Position numbers and translations under genes: made by a program. Below, in pieces: positions 47,040 to 57,963 of a DNA stretch of 64,000 nt; the stretch's first letter is position 1; each line of letters opens with the position of its first letter. Origin of the DNA: Erythroxylum novogranatense (taxonomy: Eukaryota > Streptophyta > Magnoliopsida > Malpighiales > Erythroxylaceae). The notes under the pieces were generated by a model that saw only the letters and a program-made list of their open reading frames with translations, ran no database searches and was not told the origin of the DNA. Location: positions 53,299,414 through 53,363,413 of the forward strand of contig CM057230.1 of NCBI GenBank assembly GCA_029891385.1. Direction: 5' to 3'.

Positions 47040-49132
47040 TGTTGGATCGGAAAAAGAAAACATACTTTGTTTAGAAAAACGGCAGATTTCAAAACTTTTA
47101 AGAAATCATTACTTGCAGCGGAAGCAAGAAATCCAAATCAACATGCCAATCTATACATGATATGGTATAAGGATAATAAAATATAAACAAGATCAGGAGT
47201 ATTACCGACTCCTTCGCTACAGCTTTAAATCCTCGCTGCGCTATCCTCTCCTTCTTCATGTATCCAAATCCTTTGACTTTGACACTTTTCCTTTAGCAAT
47301 CTACTTTCTCCTTGTTGTAGTATCCTCAACCAATTAGATTTACCACCTGTTCTTCAAGGACAATTAGGTTAACAAAATCCTTTGGTGGGAAAGGAGAAGA
47401 AATGTTTGGAGGATATTTTCTTAGAAGAAGAAGAAGCAAAATTGAAACTCTTTCAATTGGTATTTTCGATTCTCTCTTTCATGAAAGGAGAGAAGGTGTA
47501 AAGAACATGCAAGAACTCTTTCTTGCCTACGAATTTCTTATATGCATGCATGGAAGGAGAGAGAGGGATCAAATGCATCACTTCTTTCATTAATCACTCA
47601 TAAAATAGCCAATAAATGAGATTATCTTCATTTATCTTTATGATGGCTATTTGAAAAGACCATAACCTAAAATTCAATACCCAATTTCGGTTTTGCCAAG
47701 AAGAAAGAAGGAAGATGGTCCATCTAATGTACATCTTTCATATTTAATCTAATGAATGCAAATAGGTTACAAACTAACATTAAAAGACAACCATTAATCT
47801 ATTTAATGGTAAGTTCATAACTCTATTTAATGATGATTAACCATAACAAAGACCATCTTTATTTAGCATTTTAATGTCAAATCTGTGGTTACACATTTAA
47901 CCTAGGAATAACCGAAATTGCTATCTTCTTCTTTAAAAAATTGTTTTAATATAATTAATCTAATTAATTACATTAAACCAAAAACCAAGCCCATTACTAA
48001 ATGTACATTTGGGCTTCTTTAATTAGACCAATCCTAAGATTCAATTATGGGCTTCTAATTAACCTCCATTTATATTTCTTACTTAGCTTGATAACCTTCC
48101 TTAAAGCCAAGTGGGGAATCTTATTGGACTTTGATAATTCAAGCTCCAATAAGCCCAGAATTAATTCAATCTCATTGGAATTAATTCTAGCTTATTAACT
48201 AAATGCCATTCCACTAAAGACAATTAGTTGAACTCTTGAATTATTAAATATTATGAGAATATGTCCATTTGCAAACCCTATTTAGAACCTTATTATAGCC
48301 ATCCGCACAACAAAGGGTAAAATTACCGTTTTGCCCTTATGTTGGTTTTTTTCTTCTAGATCTCTCATTTTACTTTATATGGTGATTAACACATAAGATC
48401 TCATCTCAGTGTTAAGACTTGATGGGTAACTAGTCCATCAAACTCTCGTGCCGCTTTAATCACCAAATCTCCTTAAAACATCTGAAGAGATGATAACACT
48501 ATAAACTCTTTATTTGAGTGAATGTTCTCGATACATGTTTCAATTAATAATTCCAACATGCATACATCGGATTAATACTCTGTAAAAATCCATTCCGATC
48601 ATATCAAGAATTATAATGAAACATGTATGAGTTCACCACTCATCAAGATTATGGTTCATAATAAGCGAATGCTTAAGTTGTATGTTTTAAGATTAAAGTA
48701 ACAACCCACTTTATTCTTGAAAACATACTTGATTCCAGATTCATTTAATAGTGTCGTTATCGATAGTCAACTAATATGATGATATAAAACTCATCATTCC
48801 CTTAAAGTAAACTTTTTTACTTATATGGAGATAAATCGCAACACTACAGTCTAAACTATAATCAACCGACCAACTTGATTATTCAACTGTGAATCAATTA
48901 ATTCAGATTCTAATAATATACATGTTTCCCATACAACTCTATGTATATGTATATTACATACAAAAGAATCTTGGTACCTTATGACCAGATATATAATGCT
49001 CATACAGATAAAACCAAACTCTTTTGTTTTATTAATAATAAATATTTTCATTACAAAACTGTAACTGAAGAAGATAAAGTTGCATATAAATACAGTTTCT
49101 TTCTAGGGCACTATATTTACATAACTCCAACA
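47040..49132 (-). mobile_element. Copia LTR-c
   Basis: TGTTGGATCGG to CTCCAACA, 2093 bp. Shared by unit 2 (as 5' LTR; PBS 47025-47037) and unit 3 (as 3' LTR; PPT 49133-49143). Around 48440-48570 it differs from the other LTRs mainly at CAG/CTG positions. Confidence 0.93.
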
Positions 49133-49146
49133 ATCTCCCACTTGCC

Positions 49147-50340
49147 CTAAAGCAAGTTTGACATACCCCTCATTCCCATCCCTTCTGAGTAACCCTCAAA
49201 GCTCTTTTGAGTCAATGTCTTTGTGAACGGATCAGCAAGGTTTTGCTCGGTGGGAATCTTTACGACATCCACTTCTCCACGTTGTATTATCTCCCTTATA
49301 AAATTATACTTTCGCTCAATGTGTTTGGCAGCTTTGTGGTTCCGAGGTTCTTTAGAATTAGCCACTGCCCCATTATTATCACAATAAAGTGTAATGGACT
49401 TTTCCGCCTCTGGAACTACCTCCAAATCATTTAGGAACTTCCGGAGCCAGACTGGTTCCTTTGCTGCTTCATAAGCAGAAACATACTCAGCCTCAATAGT
49501 CGAATCAGCAATACAAGATTGCTTGACACTTCTCCAAACTATGGCTCCACCTCCTAAAGTAAATATAGAACCAGAAGTTGATTTCCTTAAATCAACATCT
49601 GATTGGAAATCAGAATCCGTATATCTTGTCAAAATAAGATTACTTCCAAAGTAAACAAGCTTTAAGTTCTTCGTCCTACGAAGATACTTAAGTATACACT
49701 TAACCGTAGTCCAATGTTCCATTCCTGGATTGGACTGAAATCTACTTACCAGTCCCACTGCGTAACAGATATCCGGTCTAGTGCACAGCATTGCATACAT
49801 CAAACTACTAACTGCCGAAGCATATGGAATGATACGCAAGCGTTCAACCTCCTCTTGGGTTTTAGGTGCTTGTTCCTTTGAAAGTTTGATTCCATGTCTA
49901 GTAGGAGTAAAACCCCTCTTGGAATCTTGCATGGCGAACTTATTGAGCATATTCTCAATGTAGGTTAGTTGAGACAAAGCTATCAGCTTGTTCTTTCGAT
50001 CCCTTATAATTTTGATCCCTAGAACATAGGTAGCCTCTCCCAAATCCTTCATTGAAAACTGTTCACTCAGCCATCCCTGAACTGCAGATAACATTCCCAC
50101 TTCATTCCCAATGAGCAGAATGTCATCAACATACAGGATTAAGAAAGTAACCTTACCTTCTTGTATTCTTTTATAAACACAAGGCTCATTTAGGTTTTGT
50201 ATGAACCCATAGGTTTTGATAGCCTTATCAAACCTAATGTTCCAAGATCTAGATGCTTGCTTAAGTCCATAAATGGACCTTTGCAACTTGTAAACCTTAT
50301 GCTCATTACCTGGCTCAATGAATCCTTTTGGTTGGGCCAT
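49147..50340 (-). pseudogene. Copia unit 3 reverse transcriptase-RNase H
   Basis: Open frame of 397 codons with the same blocks as unit 2. YVDDILLIGNE carries the catalytic Asp pair, with LGEATYVLGIK, CTRPDICYAVG, ADSTIEAEYV and YCDNNGAVANSKEP. RT copies the RNA genome and RNase H removes it. The frame starts at MAQPKGF because of the upstream frameshift near 50385 shared by all units. Confidence 0.9.
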
Positions 50341-50582
50341 ATAAATGGTCTCCTCAAGATCCCCATTTCCTTTTGTAGATCCATTTACACCCTATGGCTT
50401 TTAGACCTGGTGGTAGTTATACAAGAACCCAGACTTCATTAGTATACATAGAATCTATTTTCGATTCCATCGGCTTGAGCCATTTTCCTGCATCAACATC
50501 ATTAATAGCCTATGTATACGTAATGAGATCTATTTCTTTTTGGTCCGAGATGGCAATTAAGTCTTCTCCTAAACCCAAATAC

Positions 50583-51062
50583 CTATCTGTCTGTCTCACA
50601 ACCTCCCACTACGCCTAGGCACACCTTGATGTTCAGTTGCACTTCCGATTCAACTCTTGAATCCATTTCGACATCTTGTTCTGTCATATCCAAAACAACT
50701 CTTGATTTGGATGAAATAGCTAACTCCTTTAGTACTACTTCACTTCTTCCTTTGTGATTTTTCACAAACTCTTCCTCTAAAAAAGTTGCATTTGTTGACA
50801 CAAATACCTTCTTATCATGAGGACTGTAAAAATAGTACCCTCGAGTTCCCGTAGGATATCCTACAAACAAACATACTTCTGACCTTGGTTCCATCTTTGT
50901 GGATTCAGGCTTTAGAACATGGGCTGGGCAGCCCCAAGTCCTCAAATGCCTACATGAAGGAACTCGGCTAGTACACAACTCCCTAGGTGTTTTAAGCACC
51001 GATTTGGACGGAGCAAAGTTAAGAAGATATGTTGCCGTTTGTATGGCATATCCCCAGAACAA
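50583..51062 (-). pseudogene. Copia unit 3 integrase, C-terminal part
   Basis: 159-codon frame from FWGYAIQTATYLLNF to the acidic linker. It lacks the upstream catalytic Glu segment in the same frame because of small indels near 51070-51180. It shifts before the end (NIKVCLGVVGG) relative to unit 2. Confidence 0.85.
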
Positions 51063-51245
51063 TTATGGAAGGCTAGCGTAAGACATCATTGATCTTACCA
51101 TTTCTAATAGAGTTCTATTTCTTCTCTCTGCTACACCATTCTGTTGAGGTGTACGAGGAGCTGACAAATTGGAAACAATTCCATTGTCAATTAAATATTG
51201 CTGGAAGTCTCCAGATAAATACTCACCACCTCGATCTGATCGAAG

Positions 51246-51662
51246 CTATTTTAATGGCTTGCCAAGTTGCTTCTCAGCTTCAGCTTTGAATTCTTTGAAC
51301 TTTTCAAAAGATTCACTCTTTTTATGCATCATATAGAAATAGGCATGTCTTGAGTAATCATCTATAAAAATTATGAAATATTCATAACCTCCTCTAGCTT
51401 GTACATTCATGGGCCTACACACATCAGTATGTACCAAGTCCAATGTGGATTCAGATCTGTTTCCTTTAGAAGGAAATGAGGCTTTGGTCATTTTTCCTTC
51501 AATACAAGTTTCAAAGGTGGGTAATGGATCACTATCTAAGCCCATAAGGATCGCATCCTTTACTAGCCTGTCAAGTCTTTTCTGATTGATATGACCCATT
51601 CTTAAGTGCCACAGATACTTTGAATTAATGCTAGAGATTTTGGATTGACTTTGTTTTATCAA
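51246..51662 (-). pseudogene. Copia unit 3 integrase, N-terminal part
   Basis: YLWHLRMGHINQKRL, TFETCIEGKMTK (first Cys of the CxxC pair is Phe), DLVHTDV and DDYSRHAYFY. A TAG replaces Gln just before LRSDRGGEY (near 51249), at a different place from the stop of unit 2. Confidence 0.87.
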
Positions 51663-52358
51663 TTATATGGTGTTTAGTGAGCCTTTCATAGGTTCTATAA
51701 AAAACAATCCCTTTTTAGTTATCGCATCACAAATAAAATCCTTATTCTCATATATTGAAACAACCTTTTCAAAATATAAGGAATAACCAGATTTTATTAG
51801 AAAAAAAATAGAAATCATGTTCCTTAGAATCATTGGCATGTAATAAACATCCTCCAAATATAACCTATCACCACTAGGAAAGTCCAAGATAACTACTCCC
51901 ACTGATTCTGCTAAAACATAGGAACCATCTGCTATCTTGACTTGAAACTGGCCTTTAGGTAGTCTTTTCCTTTGCTGGAACCCCTGCAAAGAATTACAAA
52001 CATGGTTAGTGGCTCCTGAATCTAATATCGAAGAAGTAGATAAATCTGTCACATTTCTAGTTCCTAACAAACTTAGGAAGCCCATACCTTGTTTTCTTTT
52101 GAGGGACTCGAGGTAGACTAGACAGTTTCTTTTCCAGTGGCCCATCTCATCACAGTGGAAACACTTTCCTTTGATGTTCTCTTTGGCCTTCTTTTTCATG
52201 GATTTGGCCTTGACCCCTGTTGGGGCCTTCTTTTTCATTGGACCCTTCTTCTTTTCCTTGCCCTTACCCTTGGGCCTAGAAGAAGAAGCTACATTAGCTT
52301 CTGGCCCATGAGTCTTAATATTCAATATCTCCTTCGTGCTCTGGATGGTATTCATCAA
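51663..52358 (-). pseudogene. Copia unit 3 gag C-terminus and protease
   Basis: 231-codon frame. A Lys-rich segment is followed by an intact CCHC knuckle CFHCDEMGHWKRNC (near residues 63-76), then protease ILDSGATNHVCNS (near 109-121) and the tail to LNTI. This is the cleanest copy of this region in the window. Confidence 0.9.
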
Positions 52359-52364
52359 CTCACT

Positions 52365-52910
52365 CTAGGTGTAATCCTTGCTGTTGAGTTCATAGTCCAA
52401 CTTAAACTGCTGAAAAGAAGAGTTTAAGCTATGGATGATCATAATCATCTGCGTGTCCGCATCCATATCCGCCCCAAGCATCTTAGCCTCAGTGACCGCA
52501 GAAATTACCTTCATCATGTAATCCCGCACTGGTTCACCAGGTTTCTGTCTGAGATTATGAAAGGTTTGGATAGCTTTCACTCTTGTAGACCCATTCCTCA
52601 CACCAAAAATCTCATGTAGGTGATGGACCATTGTACTAGCAGTTTTCGTACAAGCAATTTGCTTTTGCAACATGTCGCTAACAGAAGCCAGAATATAACA
52701 CTTAGTAGTCTTGTCAGCATTCTGCCAACGCTCATGTTGTTGGACTTGCTCAGGAGTTGAATCTCCACTTAGAGGTGTAGGCTCATTTTCAGTTAAAACC
52801 CATGAAATACGTTCATATTGAAGAAAAATGTCAAGGTTACGTCTCCATTCATTAAAATTGTCTCTGTTTTCCAATTTGTTATTAGTCAACAGTAGGGTGA
52901 GTGGATTCAT
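52365..52910 (-). pseudogene. gag: Copia unit 3 gag N-terminus
   Basis: 181-codon frame MNPLTLLLTNNKLENRDNF to ELNSKDYT, ending at the TAG (52362-52364) also present in unit 2. Blocks WQNADKTTKCYILAS and LHEIFGVRNG are typical copia gag (UBN2-like). If the TAG were read through or corrected, the frame would continue into the zinc knuckle. Confidence 0.9.
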
Positions 52911-54400
52911 TTTGTGGTTGATTATGTCTAAAAATATAAATTATTAAAACATGAGCATACTAGTATACAATTTATGGAACTTTGTATAAAATCATGATGC
53001 ATGTATGCATGATGATAGATTTAATAAAACTTAAAAAATTAAAACATTATACGACAGTTATTTTTCTTATCTATAACAGACTAAGTGACGGTAGGCCATC
53101 TTATCCATTCAAAGAAAAAATTGGGACCCTCCCAGTCAAAAAACTACTAAGCATCTCATGCCCAATTTTTTAAGAAGCGTCTTAATTTGGTCCATACTTT
53201 TACCAACAGATCTACGGTGGGCAGTTTATTGATAAAAAATGGTGAGTGTTTAACCATTTGATTCATTCACTAAAGATACCTACAAACCATGCCTCGGTGG
53301 GAGGTCACATTGCTATCATTAAGTGGACTTATCCTTAAGGAGACCCAAACCATGCAAGATCTAGGATCCATGCCCTCCGATGGGGAGTAACACTTCACCA
53401 CATGCAAATGGGCCATCATTTAGAGACCGTGGACTCTCATAGGAGCATCCTCTCCCACTCAATCTTTTTGGGCTTTAAGTTTTAAATACCATCTTGTCTA
53501 GATGCAATTTATTATCCATCCTATATTGTTTCATTATATATCTCATACATAATGAATGCATGGCAAAGCCTAGGGTTGGCAATTTTCTAAATGACATGCA
53601 ATCACATAATATCACATATTATAAGCATTCATTTCTCCATTCATCACATGAACTAACAAAGCCACTTTTGATTGTCCATCCTAGAAAAATTAAATAATTA
53701 CAAGCCTTTTAGGCCCAAAGTATTCTTCTTGGACTTGGATCTTCCACTTCGAACTCTTCACAAACATGATCCGGCCCATTCGGTAAACAAAATGTTATGG
53801 CATATATGAAAATCGAATTTTGTCACTTTGAAAAATAAAATTCCAGCACCAGATTTTTAGAAAACCAAATATTTGTTTTGACAAAAAATTCCAGCACTAG
53901 TTTTCATTAAAACCGAAGCTCATTTCATGAAAATAAAAAACCCACACTTATTATTTTAGTAAAACCGAAATTTGATTCTTTGAAACAAAAATCCAGCACT
54001 TGTTTTTACAATAAAAATCGAAAAGTGATCCATTGAAACAAAATTCCAGCAACTATGTTTTCACAAAACTTATGCCAATACACAAAAGGATACACCGAAA
54101 ATTTTACCTTTCCATTTCTTCAATCCATGGTTGCTCCATCTTCATCATTACATCAATTTGTACATTAAAAAATCAAAGAAAATAGAAAAAAAAACCAAGG
54201 TGGAAACATGGTGATGATAGACCACCCTCCTTGTTACAACAATGAAGAAATCTTACAAGGTAAATTTAACTTCTATCGACAACCAAAAGAACAAACATAC
54301 ACCATGTATATTTATATCACATAAAAATATGCAGCATACACAAAAAGATTGCCAACCCATGCATCCAATATATAGGAACCAAAATCATGCATTAGAAACT
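52911..54400 (-). other. Copia unit 3 5' leader
   Basis: About 1.5 kb of untranslated leader between PBS and gag. It includes AT-rich degenerate repeats (about 53810-54060). No domain is recognised. Confidence 0.75.
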
Positions 54401-54415
54401 GGCTCTGATACCAAT

Positions 54416-56399
54416 TGTTGGATCAGAAAAAGAAAACATACTTTGTTTAGAAAAACGGTAGATTTCAAAACTTTTAAGAAATCATTACTTGCAGCGGAAG
54501 CAAGAAATCCAAATCAACATGTCAATCCATACATGATATGGAATAAGGATAATAAAATATAAACAAGATCAGGAGTATTACCGACTCCTTCGCTACAACT
54601 TTAAATCCTCGCTGCGCTGTGCTCTCCTTCTTCGTGTATCCAAATCCTTTGCCTTTGACACTTTTCCTTTAGCAATCTACTTTCTCCTCGTTGTAGTATC
54701 CTCAACCAATTAGATTTACCACCTGTTCTTCAAGGACAATTAGGTTAACAAAATCCTTTGGTGGGAAAGGAGAAGAAATGTTTGGAGGAGATTTTCTTAG
54801 AAGACGAAGAAGCAAAATTGAAACTCTTTCAATTGGTATTTTCGATTCTCTCTTTCATGAAAGGAGAGAAGGTGTAAAGAACATGCAAGAACTCTTTCTT
54901 GACTACCAATTTCGTATATGCATGGATGGAAGGAGAGAGAGGCATCAAATGCATCACTTCTTTCATTAATCACTCATAAAATAGCCAATAAATGAGATTA
55001 TCTTCATTTATCTTTATGATGGCTATTTGAAAAGACCATAACCTAAAATTCAATACCCAATTTCCGTTTTTCCAAGAAGAAAGAAGGAAGATGGTCCATC
55101 TAATGTACATCTTTCATCTTTAATCTAATGAATGCAAATAGGTTACAAGCCAACATTAAAAGACAACCATTAAACCATTTAATGGTAAGTTCATAACTCC
55201 ATTTAACGATGATTAACCATAACAAAGACCATCTTTATTTAGCATTTTAATGTTAAATGTGTGGTTACACATTTAACCTAAAAATAACCGAAATTGCTAT
55301 CTAATTCTTAAAAAAATTGTTTTAATATAATTTATATAATTAATTACATTAAACCAAAAACTAAGCCCATTACTAAATGTACATTTGGGCTTCTTTAATT
55401 AGACCAAGCCCAAGATTCAATTATGGGCTTCTAATTAACCTCCATTTATATTTCTTACTTAGTTTGATAACCTTCCTTAAATCTAAGTGAGGAATCTTAT
55501 TGGACTTTGATAATTCAAGCTCCAATAAGCCCAGAATTAATTCAATCTCATTGGAATTAATTCTAGCTTATTAACTAAATGTCATTCCACTAAAGACAAT
55601 TAGTTGAACTCTTGAATTATTAAATATTATGAGAATATGTCCAATTGCAAACCCTATTTAGAACCTTATTATAGCCATCCGCGCAACAAAGGGTAAAATT
55701 ACCATTTTGCCCTTATGTTGGTTTTTTTCCTTCTAGATCTCTCATTTTACTTTATATTGTGATTAACACATAAGATCTCATCTCAGTGTTAAGACTTGAT
55801 GGGTAGCTAGTCCATCAAATTACTGGCGCCAGTTTAATCACCAAATCTCCTTAAAACATCTAGAAGAGATGATAACACTATAAACTCTTTATTTGAGTGA
55901 ATGTTCCCTGATACATGTTTCAATTAATAATTCTAACATGCAGACACTGGATTAATACTCTGTAAAAATTCATTCCGATCATATCAACATGGAGATAAAT
56001 CGCAACACTACAGTCTAAACCATAATCAAGCGACCAACTTGATTATTCAACGGTGAATCAATTAATTCAGATTATAATAATATACATGTTTCCCATACAT
56101 CTCTATGTATATGTATATTACTTACAAAATAATCTTGGCACCTTATGACAAGATATATAATGCTCATACAGATAAAACCAAACTCTTTTGTTTTATTAAT
56201 AATCTCTATGTATATGTATATTACTTACAAAAGAATCTTGGTACCTTATGACCAGATATATAATGCTCATACAGATAAAACCAAACTCTTTTGTTTTATT
56301 AATAATAAATATTTTTATTACAAAACCGTAACTGAAGAAGATAAAGTTACATGTAAATACACTTGCTTTCCAGGGCACGATATTTACGTAACTCCAACA
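54416..56399 (-). mobile_element. Copia LTR-d (right end of the array)
   Basis: TGTTGGATCAG to CTCCAACA, 1984 bp. Relative to LTR-c it lacks about 216 bp (junction near 55987, after CATATCAA) and has a 103-bp tandem duplication. On its right the sequence changes to the pararetrovirus relic; CTAAC (56400-56404) would be the expected TSD. Confidence 0.92.
56100..56305. repeat. 103-bp tandem duplication in LTR-d
   Basis: TCTCTATGTATATGTATATT begins both copies (56100-56202 and 56203-56305). The copies differ at a few bases, so the duplication is not brand new. The other LTRs have one copy. Confidence 0.92.
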
Positions 56400-57146
56400 C
56401 TAACATCATACATGTCTATTGTAACATGTATAATGAATCATCCTCAGTAGAGGTAGATGAGTATGATGATTCTTCTTCATCAGTAGACACAAAGACAACA
56501 AACTGTGTATCGTTGTCCTCATAAGATTGTTCCTTAAGTAATTCTTTAATGCTGCTTTGAGGATGAATAGGCAATAGTTTTTCAAGTTTTTCCAAGAACT
56601 TGGCATCTTTCCTGGTTGCCTGAGGACATTTATTTGCATAGTGATATAGATTTTCACAAATAAAATATTTATTTTTATTTCGATGTGAGGATTTCTTGAA
56701 GAACCTCATATATTTGTGTTTTTTGTTCATGTTCTTCTTTTTAAAGGTTTGCTTCCAAGACTTCTGGCTTTCCTTCTTCTTGTTGAATGTTCTCCTTTGG
56801 TAGACTTAAGAAGAATGAGCTTTTCTTTTGTTATAACACTCACAAGTCTTTTTATCTTTGCACTTTGTCTGGAGATAAGGCTTTTTACAAGTCTGTTTCA
56901 GAACTGGACCTCCTTTGAGGATATTCTTGAACAACGTATGCTGATCACATAGTTTGTCAAGAGACGTTAAAGCAAGCTCATAGATTTCTCTAAGAGAGAT
57001 TGTTGATATGTCTTGTTATAGAGAAACTATGGTCCTTTGTAGTTCTGGCTGTATTTCATCTGGAAGGGATGATATAAAAAGGTAACACCAGTTAACATCA
57101 TTCCATCAATTTAAGAGATAATGCCTATCTGTCATATGCTTGTAAT
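56400..57146 (-). pseudogene. Endogenous pararetrovirus coat protein relic, C-terminal part
   Basis: Minus-strand frames have the features of a Caulimoviridae coat protein: an SLPDEIQPEL segment (near 57050), an REIYELALTSLDKLC helix, a Lys/Cys-rich stretch, a basic region, a zinc-knuckle-like FICENLYHYANKCP (near 56650) and an acidic Ser-rich tail (56416-56530). The CX2CX4HX4C knuckle has lost its first Cys. Stops lie near 57107, 57017 and 56807. The genus cannot be decided. It ends at copia LTR-d. Coat protein would package viral DNA/RNA; this copy is dead. Confidence 0.72.
57142..57146. repeat. Target site duplication GTAAT (left), solo LTR F
   Basis: GTAAT precedes TGTTGCAATCC at 57147 and recurs at 60834-60838. 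Confidence 0.9.
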
Positions 57147-57825
57147 TGTTGCAATCCGATCCATAGACCGGACCCCAACCGCTTATAACTTAACATTCTT
57201 ACTCTCGCTTCAAATACTATATCTACTGGGCCCGTTTACAGAGCCCAAAATCCGGAGTCTTGAAACCCTGCGCGTATTACCTTGCAGGATCATTAGCTGT
57301 AACTCTACATTCGTGGCGAGCGTACACTATGTAAACACCAAAATTATAGGTTGACTTATTCATATGAGTTATATTTCTATGTCTCAAGTTCGCTTCGCAA
57401 CAGGAATCACTTCAAACGGAGTTGTAAAACTCAAGATACGCTTAAAACGCCTAAAAGAGCTCATACTCCAAATATGATCTCCAAACTGACCTCTTACTTA
57501 CTTTAATGTAAACTTTTTCAATTTGACTCTAAATGATACCAATTTTTGTGGAGAGAAAGATATATGTCTTAGGAATCTAATTGTTCAAGTCTCACCTCAA
57601 TTGGAGGTCGATGAGGAATTTATGCCCAAAAGATTCAAGTATGTTCACACTCTAAACCAGTTTCAACATCTTTTGGCGCGATGATCATAACTTTCGATTT
57701 ATAACTCGGATTTATTTTGTTTTTGGACCATTAGAAAGTAGACATCTAGATCTAAAACTGTAATCAAGACCCCAAAATGAGATTCGGCCTCTAAAAATTC
57801 AAAAAAGCTCCAACTTTCCCGTAGC

Positions 57826-57963
57826 TGTTCGTTAAATGGACACATTCGGGTGAAAGTGTCCCAAAAGCTTCGAAAATGTCCGTTAAACGGACATGCAAGT
57901 CCGTCTAACGGACATGGGCAGGCCAAGGGGTGTTTTTGCACCCGAGGCTGTCCGTTTAACGGA
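57826..57963. repeat. Four spaced palindromes TGTCCGTT-AACGGACA in solo LTR F
   Basis: TGTTCGTTAAATGGACA (57826), TGTCCGTTAAACGGACA (57877, perfect 8-bp arms around one A), AGTCCGTCTAACGGACA (57898) and TGTCCGTTTAACGGA (57949). Starts are spaced 51, 21 and 51 bp. Confidence 0.9.

Larger units (their letters stand above)
49133..54415 (-). mobile_element. Copia unit 3 internal region
   Basis: Best-preserved unit, with PBS at 54401-54413, the leader, all domains in order, and the PPT AAGTGGGAGAT beside LTR-c. Confidence 0.93.

Noticed and set aside
54242..54562. Plus-strand frame of 106 codons, conserved at 39495, 46866 and 54242
   Set aside because: The apparent conservation comes from repeat identity. 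It crosses the PBS/LTR boundary of a minus-strand element, so it is not a gene.
56145..56450. 101-codon plus-strand frame at the end of LTR-d
   Set aside because: Arises from the 103-bp duplication within the LTR and runs over the LTR boundary.
57826..57963. CRISPR-like reading of the evenly spaced palindromes
   Set aside because: Only four short, variable units inside a plant LTR; spacers are not of constant length and no cas genes occur.
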